The position numbers and the translations under genes were made by a program. The notes beneath the pieces were generated by a model. That model made no database searches. It was not told the origin of the DNA and saw only the letters and a program-made list of their open reading frames with translations. Below are positions 1-11,012 of a DNA stretch of 64,000 nt, piece after piece. The first letter of the stretch is position 1, and every line of letters begins with the position of its first letter. Source of the DNA: Diprion similis (Eukaryota; Arthropoda; Insecta; Hymenoptera; Diprionidae); NCBI RefSeq assembly GCF_021155765.1, contig NC_060118.1, forward strand, positions 6,758,001 to 6,822,000. Reading direction: 5' to 3'.

Positions 1-2624
1 TTTCAAAACTAATTATCTTTACGCATGGCGGGACGGAAAATATATGAATAGATGAAAAATCCTTCCGAGATTGAAAACGAATGATTTGCTTGTCGGGGTT
101 AAATTTCCTTTTAGAAGCTGCATAAGAAATATAAAAATTGAAATTAGAAATTACCCGGCTTTTTAAGGAGTTTGCAAAACGAAAATTCAACTTCTGTTTC
201 ACCATACATATACTTCAACAATATTTGAACAATTTCTATACAGCTCGAGAATTTTGTAACTTCTTCCTAATTTTTCAAGATTTTTCAAATATCTCCAGGA
301 TTTATGTATTTCTCTAGCTTCTCCAGATTTCCGATTTCTTCATGCAACTCTCTTTCACGTTTCCTCAAAATTTTGAAAAACTTCATTCTCATTTTATACT
401 GGCATATTACGTAACTCTCAGATGAAACCCTGTCCTCTGATAAAAGTGTAATTTTATTTCTGAATCATTGCGGTGTTGTGATCAATCAGATACGATAACT
501 AAAAAATCAAAAACGCACAAGGTACCCGATTTAGTTTGAATCCAATTAAAATGGGCTTGAAAAACATAGCTGCATTCAATTTCAAAATTTAGCTATATTA
601 TAACGGTTCTTGCGAAAAATTGCTAACTTTTGTACAAGCAACGATATTTAATAAACGTCGAGGAACGACCTAAAATTGATTATAACGAAAAAGGACATCC
701 CAGGACGTCCATCCATTACAGGGTCACGCAGTGTATACCGTTAAATTAAAAACTAATTGGATTGCAACCCGCTACGGATGGTATAACGGTTAGAATAGTT
801 AAAATTAAATGGGATAATAAAACGAATGTCATATCGAGACAAAAGGGTGGCCAATCCATGATTGTTCGAAGGCAAATTGCGCCCCATTTGTCAGCGTCAA
901 AATAGCGAGACTGCATTCATCCCCGGTGGAAATTTGATTCGCCACAAATTTCCGCGCATAATTCGGCCTTACATGTTACCAAAAAAAAAAATCCACAAAG
1001 AGCCTTTATACTATACGCTACAAATTTTCTAATTATTGACACATTAAATCTACTTATCTTTTATATTTTCTACATTTTTTTAGTCGTAGATATAAAGCCT
1101 TAAGGTCACTTTATTATTTTGCCAATATCAAATTAGCTCAATAGTTACAACAAATTATAGTACAAGTGACCATAATCAAAAAGAATAGTAATACAGACTA
1201 GATTTTCTACTCACAGCTACTGAACTAATTTACATTCTGTACCCAGAACTATATTTTTTTATACGTAGTTCAGAGCCAATCATATCTGTTTCTTTTTGCA
1301 ATACATGACGTACAATTGACTTTTGCGAGCTAAATTCTCGGTTATAAGAATTTAGTTAGGAGTGATATTACACTGTAGTCTTCCTGGCTGTCATTTTATT
1401 TGGCGTAAAATAACATTTCATATACAATTACAGATTTTGAAAATCAGTGTGTTGCTGAAATAAAATCACCTGTATACCTAACAGCGCATACATTTTGATT
1501 CGGTGTGAAAGTTCAAATCCACCCAACGAACTTTAAGAAAAAATAAACAATATTTTCCTCGACATCGTGAAACAAACATTGTCGGTCGTTATTTCAAGTA
1601 AAACATTTTTACCAAGAAAATTATAAGCACTGTACTAGGAATTTATCTCGATAGGAAGATTCCTTTATTCGTGACGAAGAAAAATTTAAGTACCCAGGAT
1701 TTTTCTCGCAGACTGATATTCAAACCAATATTTTTTTTCACATATCATGGGGTATGACATCGGTGTATGCTTAGCGTCGCTTCCACGCACTTGACCTGCT
1801 TGTTTAGCTAGGCCATCGAAGAGGCGGGAATTTACGACTCTGAGGCGACGACGCTTCAATGCTTCCCTGGCCTCTTCTAAGAGGTCTTGGTCTATTTTAT
1901 GTTTTGTAAACTAAATCTGTTCACTATACAATATCTCGGGCTTAAGTGGAGTTTTTATTTAACTCCATCCACGGGTTGAAACTGAACAGATGAAGCCGAA
2001 AGGAAACTTCGAGGAACGACTTTTGCCATTGGTATTCGTGGCACATTTCAAAAATGATATCATCACGATTCTCTTGAAAAACTCTAAAACAATACAGAAA
2101 TACTAAAATTTACTAAAACATTTATCTTTATGCTAAAATTTTTGCAGCCGGTTAAAACTTTTCGGATATATAGGAGGACCGTAAAAGTTCCGTTTCGTCG
2201 CTCATAAATACCGCATATTTTACAAAATTATTTACTGCTTACATGTTGCATTTTTGTCAAAATCTTCTAGGATTGGTATTACGAAAGTTTAGAAATAGAA
2301 AAGATAATACACAAAGTGCGATTTCGTTACATTAAATTTATATTGAAGCTGCTCAAAATGTGTAAAAAACCAATGACAACGCTCGGACGATAAAGAAGAA
2401 CATTCGCACCGCCGCAACGTGAATTGAGTAAAAATTTACGGGAAAATAATTCGCCACAGACCGCAGCGAGGAATATATCATAGACCAGAATGAAGCGGCA
2501 GCGAAATCGGTCATGGTCCGAAATTAACCACCCACGGACAGTTCGGTTTAAAATCCTAAATGGTCGAGAGTCGCGTAAACCTGCGGGTTCCTATCTTTAT
2601 TTATAAATTTGATTCATGCCGCAT
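1..2624. other. intergenic AT-rich DNA
   Basis: No gene is supported in this stretch. Apart from the dispersed repeat at 1130-1290, only short A/T runs were noticed. Confidence 0.55.
1130..1290. repeat. dispersed repeat shared with 38935-39090
   Basis: This is the other copy of the repeat described at 38935. It lies in the otherwise featureless first 2.6 kb of the window. No ends or target duplication could be defined. Confidence 0.5.
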
Positions 2625-2800
2625 CACGGCCACGTGACGTACTCGATGAAAATCAAGCGAGAATCGACACCTCAATCTCGATACTCGCCGTACTTCACGC
2701 GAATGTATCTGGCACGTGATTGGCCATTGCCGCTGTAGCAGCGCTGTGATTGGCTGATGAAGAGCGCCTGCGCAGAGCAGCGATTATACTCGCTTGCCAC
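2625..2800 (+). promoter_or_regulatory. exu: probable exuperantia promoter region
   Basis: This short stretch is richer in G+C than its surroundings. It holds two CACGTG E-boxes (2631-2636 and 2713-2718), the first running into ACGT, and two inverted CCAAT boxes (ATTGG around 2719 and 2750). A weak TATA-like GATTATA lies near 2783. It sits immediately upstream of the untranslated first exon that splices to the exuperantia start codon. The motifs are seen directly; the promoter role is inferred from position. Confidence 0.45.
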
Positions 2801-3006
2801 TTCGGCACACGTGCGCAGCTCATCGTGTGTCTCGCTTTAGGAATCGGCAGAACTTGAGTCTAGAAGCAAGCAGGCGTGTATTGCAAGTGGGTGAGCAGTC
2901 GAGTGTCGTCAGGCAGCCTTTTCTGGAACCGAAATTACACGCCACACGTAACACAGAGAACTTCGAGCCGCCCTTTGCACCAGGATAAATTAAACTCAAG
3001 CCAAGG
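2800..3006 (+). other. exu: exuperantia 5' untranslated exon
   Basis: A leader exon appears to end at 3006, followed by a strong donor GTAAGT. The matching acceptor is the pyrimidine-rich CCTCTAG ending at 3717, which opens the exon carrying the exuperantia ATG at 3744. The 5' boundary is only approximate. No conserved coding sequence is recognised in this exon, so it is called noncoding. Confidence 0.45.
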
Positions 3007-3743
3007 GTAAGTCGCTGCGATACAATCAACCTCATTTAGGGCGGGGCCTTTCCGCAAGTTCGGCAAAGATGGTATCCCTGACTGCCGGCCACGTGTGGAG
3101 TCATTTTTGTAACCGAAAATCAAAAAAATCCCCGAACGATCTTCTCTCGGGTTCCAAACGTTCCCCGAGCTTTGCCAAACTTCGCGCCGCGTCGATAACA
3201 TGAACAAATGAATGGCTCGCCTCCCGGCGCAACGTGAGTTTTCCCTGTTCGTCGATCTCTTCCGGCATCCGCTAGTCACGTAAATTGGTAAAAATCTGTT
3301 GATTTCAATCTCGCAGTCTTGACCCCGTTCATTTATTCGCTCATCATCGCCGTTCATTTGTTTCTTCACCTCTGATCGACCGGCGGCGTTATCTTCGCCT
3401 AGGAATAGTCGGGTTAACCAGGTATCGACAACTCCGATACACATAAATACGCCGTTTTTATCGTCCTCTCTTGTTTACTCTCCGATCAACCGAAAACAAA
3501 GACCTTTGTTCGAATTGTCTCGGGCACACCGTGCTAATCTGGAGGTTAATCCCGTTGTTATGACAAAGTCAAGCCCAAGTTTTTTTTTTTCTTTTTTTTT
3601 CCTGTTTCGTACTTTGCCTGACAACGATTCTCAGCGATATGAGTTTCAACGTCATTTTTCCTTGTTGTATCCGGTGACTCTTCTTCACTTAATAATCAAC
3701 TCTTCTATTTCCTCTAGATAAGTGATACTGTGACATAGCAGAT

Positions 3744-6700
3744 ATGGTGTCGTCAACCGTGGTCGAGAATGGCGAGACAACCGCCCTGGCGGTAAATTCG
3801 GCACCAGCTGTCGGCGTACCGCCTGGCGATTATAGACTCGTAGGATGGGACATGGACGCCACTGGTAGGAGACTGATCGACGAGATTTGCCAAATTGCCG
3901 GGTACACGCCTAGTTCCACCTATGGCCAGTATGTCATGCCTTTCAAGGATCTCAATCCACCGGCGAGAAAGAGGCACAATATTAGAGTTGTTACCATCGG
4001 AAAATACCGAATGCTCAAGGACAACAAGACAAACAAGGTGATAATACCATAAATAGAGCAGTTATACTTATCCTTGTGCACATATTGTTTCTATTCATTT
4101 GCACAGCAAACAGGAACAGTAATCCTCGCTGGATATTTTTATCTCGCTTTCTTTACGCATCGTTGTTGATCTCGTTGATGGAAGAATTGAAAGAATTCAG
4201 CTGACACATTGGCGAACTATTTCTGACGAGAATTTAACACCAATATCGATATATCAACATGTTTCATTTTTCTATGATCTTATTTAGTTTTTCTTCGCTG
4301 AGATTAGCATTAGTAAACAAACATTGGCAAATTTCAAATCCTTGTAAAATTTGAAACTTTGCAAATTTTTAAAAGCATTGAACATGCTGCGACATGTTTT
4401 TCGTTACTAACAAATTTTTTTTTTTCTTACATTTTCACAGGTATTGAAGACGAAAAGTGAGATATCCGCTCTGATAGATTTTATCACGTGGCTTGAGTCG
4501 GTCAAGGGAGATGCAGCCGACGGTGTGATTCTAGTTTATCATGAGCCACGCAAAGTCATACCTTCCATGCTGCTCGAGTCATTAAGGAAATTCAACCTTT
4601 TAGATCGATTCAAGCAAACCGTCAAAGGCTTTGCAAACGGGTTTAACGTTGCAGAGGTCAAATGCGCCGATACAGTACGCACATTTTCCTTACGCACATT
4701 ATCGCGTGTTATGCTAGACAAGGTAAGCCCTGCATTTTCTAACGCTGATTATATTAAAAACACAATGATCGTATCTGCAGATACAGATGTCAAAACTGCT
4801 AAAAATTCCACAATATCGAACAATCCTTCAGGTTTCATGTAATCAATCAATTGGGAAAAAGAAAATTACGACATTCCCTTAACTAATATCAATCCTGTGT
4901 TTCGAATTTCAAGGAAGAAGAGTTGGACAATGCTGTTGATAGGGCGCGGCTAGCTCTCCAAGTCGTGCAGCACTTGAGTGCTGGTGAAGAAAATGCAAAA
5001 GGTGCCGAGGGTAGCGGAAGTGGTGATAGCGACGCAGCGACAAAAGGGACCATAGAACTAATAAGAGAATTCGTACAGCCAACACATGTCGAAGAAAAGG
5101 AATTAGCGGGTACAAAAGCATAAAATTTAACTACAGATATCTTTCATTGCTTAAAGATATAAGTTAATGGCTGAAAAGGTGGGTAACTTTTGAGAATTTA
5201 TATCTCAAAAACCAATAATTCAATTCGATTGTTTTTATTGAAAAGTATGTAGATCAAATTTCATTTATATATTTTTCTCACTCAGATAAATTAATAGCAA
5301 GCGTTGTTATTGACAATAACATCAAACATTTTGCACCGTTACATGTTTTGTGGTGCCCATGATATGTCAGAAACGGCTCAAACGATTTACCTGAAATTTT
5401 GAGACTGTGCATTCTTGAGTAGTTTATCCTCTTTGCCATAATCTGAAACTGTTTTTCAACCAAATGGCAATTTTTTAAATTGTCATTAGATTTCTTGCCT
5501 AAAATCTATCAGTATTTTATTTAAGTAACTAAAAAATTATGTTTAAAAGGAAGTAGGATCGTGACAAAAAGAATAAACTATCGAGGAATACAGTATGCGA
5601 ATTGGAAATAAATCTGTTGAACCGTTCTTGATATATCTTAGACACCACAAGACATGTAACCGTTCAAAATAGTTGACATTATTTTCAATAAAAACACTTC
5701 CCGTTTGCTGATTCTAACAAAAGAAAAACAAATTTTAATGAAACTTGATCTACTTATACTTTTGAGTAAAGCAAACCCTAAATGAATAGAATACTTGGTT
5801 GTCAAGACATAAATTCCCAAAATTTACAAAATTTTTCAGTCTCCTACGCGTAATTCGTTTTTGAAAAGGTTACGGAGGAAATAGATACGTGGTTAGAAAG
5901 AATTTGACATATAAATGTATTCATGTTACAGGCTTGAAATTGGTTCTCAATCGCCAAAACAGTCTAAGACCTGTCTTCGGAATGCTACTTCGCCAAAGTC
6001 GCCGCGAACGACAACACGCTAGCCTCTTACGCCGATTATTAGCTGAGGCTAATGTCGACTATGCAGAACTGCAGGTGAGTCATAATTCTACGATTTAAAT
6101 TTCTCATGAAATTTCAATAACGAACTTATAAGGCAATAGAAGTAACCCAATAATCTTCGAATTTAGATTTCTAGCTGTCTATTTTAGATCTCTTGGAATA
6201 AATTTTGTACAAATTTTAAGTTCTTCAATGAAATTATGCAAGTTATCAAAACAATTCGGTGTGACCAACTCAATTATATGTATGAATGCTTTATGGTCGC
6301 TCATACTTTACTGATAACTCAACTTTCTATACATTCTTATCAGTTTGTCAGTTTTATGCACATTTTGAATTTCTTCTCTGACCGAGTCACATTGTTTGTA
6401 ATCAACAGTCAAGTGAGAGCCTCCGAATTCTATGCCGGCTAGTGAGATTTCTTTTAAACTCGATTATGGCGTTCAATAATTATAGGACGTATGGTTAACG
6501 GAGAAAAAGGAGGGTCTGCAAAAGTTAATAAAAGAGAAAGTAACAGGAGCGAAGGAAAAGGAGGAAGAGGAACTATTAGAGGTACTCGAGTGTCACTTTG
6601 ACCCAGAAAAAAAGATGAAACCGAGATTAGATGTTGAAAAAAAAGAAGGAAAGAAAGGAAACGTTGGCAAAGGTGCAGCGGAATCTAAGGAGAACGTCAA

Positions 6701-6815
6701 AAATGAATCCGTTATTGAGAGTCCGGATACGACAACAACGAGTTCTCCTCTGAAAGAGAAACTTGCACCCCAGGAGAATGCCGAGGTAAAATCTACGGAT
6801 GTGAAATGCGAATAA
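3744..6815 (+). CDS. exu: maternal protein exuperantia, five coding exons
   Basis: Exuperantia is an RNA-binding factor; in Drosophila it is needed to localise bicoid mRNA in the oocyte, and it is also used in spermatogenesis. Coding exons by splice sites and phase are 3744-4037, 4441-4722, 4914-5109, 5932-6074 and 6486-6815, giving 414 residues. Residues about 30-190 hold the catalytically dead exonuclease-like fold (LVGWDMDATGRRLIDEI, then TKSEISALIDFITWLE and VILVYHEPRKVIPSMLLES). Residues about 258-350 hold the SAM-like part (NRQNSLRPVF, then DVWLTEKEGLQKL and LLEVLECHFDP). The start is the first ATG after the leader acceptor. The tail is Lys/Glu-rich and much shorter than the roughly 530-residue fly protein, which suggests a compact C-terminus. 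Intron 4 (5110-5931) carries an inverted-repeat element. Identification is strong; the exon 4 donor GTACAA is weak but required by phase. Confidence 0.9.
5237..5767. repeat. inverted-repeat element inside exuperantia intron 4
   Basis: The segment is bounded by diverged inverted arms. AAAAGTATGTAGATCAA near 5239 is matched in reverse complement by TTGATCTACTTATACTTTT near 5748. Both arms continue into TTTCATT or its complement. It lies wholly within an intron and has no coding capacity. Part of its interior (near 5305-5345 and 5420-5440) resembles sequence at about 35470-35575, which suggests a dispersed family. Confidence 0.5.
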
Positions 6816-6816
6816 A
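6811..6816 (+). terminator. exu: AATAAA overlapping the exuperantia stop codon
   Basis: The hexamer AATAAA spans the TAA stop at 6813-6815. If used, it would give an extremely short 3' UTR. Further AATAAA copies at 7277-7282 and 7281-7286 could give a longer transcript end. Choice between them cannot be made from sequence alone. Confidence 0.35.
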
Positions 6817-7276
6817 ATCAAAGTATCCTGAAGCCAGTGCCTTATTTCAAATACAGAGTGAACATTTTTGTTCTTGAATTTCCTACATTGGTATGATAAT
6901 CTTTAAAAACTAAGTGAAAATGTTGATAAAAAAAAAAAAGAGAAAAGATATGCTAAGAAAAGAAAAGCGGCAGGTGAAGTTAGCTTGTTACAAAAAGTTT
7001 TATTTAGATTTCTCGTGATATTCGGACACGTTTGTCAGTCCTGGAGACTACACTGTCCGGTTCGATTCATATAGTACTATATTATATTATATTATGTTAT
7101 TATATTATATTATTTACTTTAGTTCGTCACAAAATGAACGTATTATTTTTTTTCTTTTTTTTTTTTCCTGTTTATTATCTACCGAGTTTTGTTGATTTTT
7201 TGTATTTCTTCGTTTTCTATCTAAATAATAAGATTCGTTTAATCTCCTTATGGAATTACGTTGGGGTCACACAAAT

Positions 7277-7286
7277 AATAAATAAA
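7277..7286 (+). terminator. exu: tandem AATAAA signals downstream of exuperantia
   Basis: Two overlapping AATAAA hexamers lie about 460 bases after the exuperantia stop. They precede the converging DcpS 3' end. They are the likeliest distal polyadenylation signals for the plus-strand transcript. Confidence 0.4.
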
Positions 7287-7966
7287 TGAATAATCCCAAT
7301 GTAAAAAATTTATACTTATATCGTACTTGATTGAATTATCGATTTGCTGTTGCCATTATAAATATTATGGATAACTTCTGTGCATAACTAAAATTGCAAA
7401 TATTTGGTTTTGTTATTTTTTATTTTTATTTTTTCCTTCAAAGTATAAACTGGCGGAACATTCCTGCTGCGTCAAAAACAAAAACCGTAAAAAAAAAAAA
7501 AAAAAAAAAACTAACTGCAAATAAAACGAGCAAAAAAAAAACAAGGTGATATGCATAATTACAGAATTAATAAAAGCAAATAAATAACAAAAATTTACAT
7601 AGATATTCACGACTTGAAAAGCAATGAGGATATTTGTTGGTTAATCCATCATACCGTGCTAGTTATGTTAGGATCTCATTGTATTATTAATATAATAAAA
7701 AAAAAAAAAATGTTAATAAATATATAATTTTGCAATTGCATACTTATCATTATCAAATGACGCCACTTCAAATTTAAAACGAAAATTAGGAAACCAAGTG
7801 ATCAATATCATTTTTCCCAATATTAAGTATTCAGTTCTATAGTGTATCATAAGACAAATAATTATATAAAAATAGTGGCATGAAAATTCACGATTGAAGA
7901 AGAAAAAATTTATTCACTATTATCTCTGTGCACGTGCCGTGTTCGAAGTACAAAAAAATCTTATAA
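7287..7966. other. spacer between converging exu and DcpS 3' ends
   Basis: This AT-rich stretch holds long A and T runs (for example 7490-7510 and 7698-7710) and no coding sequence I can support. It contains the minus-strand AATAAA (plus-strand TTTATT at 7909-7914) that fits DcpS. Confidence 0.6.
7909..7914 (-). terminator. DcpS polyadenylation signal
   Basis: Plus-strand TTTATT reads AATAAA on the minus strand, about 55 bases after the DcpS stop codon. This is the right distance for a short 3' UTR. Confidence 0.5.
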
Positions 7967-9529
7967 CTATTTCGTGTCTACAGATTGCGGGGATAAAACT
8001 CCATGCGCTTGATATTTAGCAAACAAGGTTTCAGATTCTTTGACAACAAACGATAAAGTAGCTTTAGAATAATATTCTCCCATTAGTTCTATGTTGTTTA
8101 TGACTGTGGACAGCAGATGGGCCTTTTCAGTGAATATACCTGTAAAGATGGGCGGACATAAACATTTGACAATATAAAGAAACACAGTGAAAGTACAATA
8201 TAAAATTTACCTGGTGCATCATATTTCAAGTATGTGAAATGAATGTGAAGATGATAAAACGAGGGCTGATAGTGAAAATAGATTCTAAGCTGCGATGCTG
8301 GAAGTCCGCTATATTTCTTGGAAATTGCTTTTGTGCCGGCGTCACGAATGTTTTTAAGTAACGGCAAATGCGACTGGTCCAAACCTCTAATTGATTTTAT
8401 TCCCTTTTGCATCGGAATTGCCAAGAGGTACAAAGTTTCCAGACTTCCATCCCATTTCAAATCCGGTATCAAAATAAATCCTGTTTTTGGGTCTGGATCT
8501 TCAAAGACTATTCTTTCGCTCTCGGCTTTGTGCTCCAAAATGTTGTACACCCACTGTAGACAAGCATCATATGAGTTAAATATTTTTTCAAGAAAGCAGT
8601 GCAATGAAAAAATTGATGAAAAGATCAACGCTGCGAGTAACAAAAATTAATAACTACTTTAGACAGATCACATTATTGCTATGTACACGATACTAAAATG
8701 GTTTGTCGTTTCAATTCTGATCTATGAAAGATCGATTTGTGCTTAAATGAATTTTTTACAAAACGATAAAGATAAATGTCTTATAACAAATCATAAACTT
8801 TATTGCTCATATAGAACAAGCCAAGACACTCGTTTATATTATAGATGTTGCCGTGTTCGTTGAGTATCTTTTTTCCATTTGTTAACAGTCAACTAAAATT
8901 ATGTATCAGTACGATCAGTACGGTACCTGCAGAGAAAATTGTTCCTTGTTCAAATGGGGCAGAGTAACTTCTTCGTAAAGTTTTGGAGTTTCTTCAACGA
9001 TATAGATCAGCTGTTTTTCAAATTTTGCAATATGTTTTTCCGTTGCCGGGTGAATGATTGTAGTCTTAATACCTTGAAGTTAAAATATATTTAAGAAACA
9101 GAAACAAGAAAAATTAGATTATTGACTTTAGATAAAAGAGTTGAAAGTAGAATAAAGTCAGATAATTTGCTCACTATTGTGCTCAATGGATGGAAAACAA
9201 TTGTAATTTCCGTAAAGATCGTTTTCGAATTCTTTACTGAGTTTCGAGCTCTCGTTGAAAAGATTCTCGTTCAGTTTCTCTTCGACAAAGGCTTTCTTCT
9301 CCAGCAAGACTATGGCTGCGCCGTCGTGATCTGTAAATGTCCCTTCGACACATAGTAATTTCTTTTGGGCATTGTTATTCAATACACGTTTTAACTGGAA
9401 TTTTGACAAGTCCTTCAAAGACTCGTGCACGCTGGATTTCTTGCTGTCCTTTGATTCGTCGCTCGATGACTTAAACTTTTTCGGATTTACATACGTCTCT
9501 TCGTCACTCGCCTTCTCAACGCCTGCCAT
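7967..9529 (-). CDS. DcpS: m7GpppX diphosphatase (scavenger decapping enzyme DcpS), four exons
   Basis: DcpS hydrolyses the m7GpppN cap left after 3'-to-5' mRNA decay, releasing m7GMP; it acts as a dimer in nucleus and cytosol. Minus-strand exons are 9529-9175, 9072-8927, 8553-8211 and 8139-7967, and phases fit throughout. The product is 338 residues, almost exactly the 337 of the human enzyme. The N-terminal domain carries IKTTIIHPATEKHI (about 120-133). The C-terminal HIT domain runs from WVYNILEHKAESERIVFEDP (168 on) through FILIPDLKW. It ends in the catalytic triad HLHIHF, with histidines at about 268, 270 and 272; the middle one is the expected nucleophile. The first 40 residues are charged and Ser/Lys-rich, as in other family members. 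The start is the only ATG giving the full N-terminal domain. All key residues are present, so it should be active. Confidence 0.93.
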
Positions 9530-10740
9530 TATCGATTATTTACTGACCGGTTTAATTGTTGTCTCAAAAATAGTGAATTTATCGCGTATCGATGTTCAAT
9601 TTAACCACTTAACTGTCATTCAATTGAACCGTTAGGTTAGGTATTGTTATTATTTTTTATCTTCCGACTATAGATTGCTAAACACAGCCGTCCGAGCGGG
9701 GCTTTTTAAAACTTAGCCTTGGGTCGGAGCTGGAAGCTTCGGTAAAGAAATTTCCTACTATTATCGACTTAATAATTGTGCAAATCCACAAGTGAATCGA
9801 TAAATAAAGACACTGCTATTACCTCTGCAGTCAATCATACAAATGTATCAATAATTCCCGACTCAATCGCAATAGCCACTTTATTGACCTGAGAAACGGT
9901 ACAAAAGTAGCATCTTCTATACTTTTTCCCCGTAAGTGTGAGAAAAAAGCGTGGTAGAAAATTACCCATTCTTCTACCGCAAATGCGGTTTTCAATTTGG
10001 CTTATTTCGTTTATTTATCAATTTTAAATCATTTCTTTTACACTGGTCCCACTTTTCAAGTCAATAAAGTGGCGACAGTTGAGTCGAAGATAAAGTCCTA
10101 TATGCAACGTGGGAATAAAGCTGTTTATACCCTTGTTACATAATGTACCGTTGTATGATCATTATCGATGATAACAGAACGATCTGTGAGAAAGTTGAAT
10201 TTGTAAACCGGGCTATATCGCGGGTAACAGCTATTCGAAATATTTATACAATCCTTCCACAGTGGTAAATGATTACAGCGATTGTTCTCCTATGATATAC
10301 AAATGGATAAAAACTCGGTTTATTATTATCATGTCTGCTTTCTTTTTTACCGGTGAAAACGGTGATAAATGCCAATTAGACTCATTGAAGTAGCTTAAAC
10401 TGGAATCTTTTCTTTTCACCGATGTAAAGAAAATCAAAATCACATTACATATCCTCAGTCAACGTTTCTTATTTATTAATTCCTATCCACATCATTAGCG
10501 AATCGCTATGCTTTATTCACTGCCTTTGTGATGGTAAATACACTGATACATCAGTAGATAAATACTAATCAGTTACCGACACACACTTACCATCGAAAAT
10601 CAGTTGCATTTAGTTCCAAGAATCTATTTCGTGTCAGATGTCGCTAGTATTGGAAAAACACGAGCATGAACTATGATTTGAGCTCGATTTAACCAATTAC
10701 AGCTACTGATTACAGCACATTTTTCATTGTCAAAAGACCA
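9530..10740. other. divergent spacer between DcpS and ACAT1
   Basis: No gene is supported here. The left edge must hold the DcpS promoter and leader, and the right edge the ACAT1 promoter. In between lies an inverted-repeat element at 9859-10086. A TTAGGTTAGG string at 9631-9641 is too short to call telomeric. Confidence 0.55.
9859..10086. repeat. MITE-like inverted repeat
   Basis: The left arm (9859-9888, containing GCCACTTTATTGAC) is the near reverse complement of the right arm (10058-10086, containing GTCAATAAAGTGGC). The outer parts CGACTCAA and TTGAGTCG also pair. A second short palindrome (GGTAGAAAATTACCC) lies inside. There is no coding content; it looks like a small non-autonomous DNA element. 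Confidence 0.6.
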
Positions 10741-10752
10741 TGCGCATGCGCA
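10741..10752 (+). promoter_or_regulatory. NRF1/Ewg-type site upstream of ACAT1
   Basis: TGCGCATGCGCA is a perfect match to the palindromic binding site of NRF1 (Ewg in flies), a regulator of many nuclear genes for mitochondrial proteins. It lies about 270 bases before the ACAT1 start codon. The motif is seen directly; its use is inferred. Confidence 0.5.
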
Positions 10753-11012
10753 TTGGAATCTGAAACGCAGGGTGAATTCGATGACCCTCAATTGCCTTGA
10801 ATATTCAAGTATCGCGAGAAGCGTACTTAGCCTTGTTTGCCTGTTGACCTAACGATAACAAATGAATAGAAGTCTACGTAGTAGTTGATACGATTTTTCT
10901 TTTTGTTTCCGTCTCTTTTACGTTAAATTTAGAACATTTCGAACGTTACCAACAAGTATTCTTTTCAAGATCCCGAGGTGCGCAAATTGCTGCCGCGAAA
11001 CTTGCCGAAAAA

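Noticed and set aside
9631..9641. TTAGGTTAGG as interstitial telomere repeat
   Set aside because: Only two units; expected by chance in DNA of this composition.
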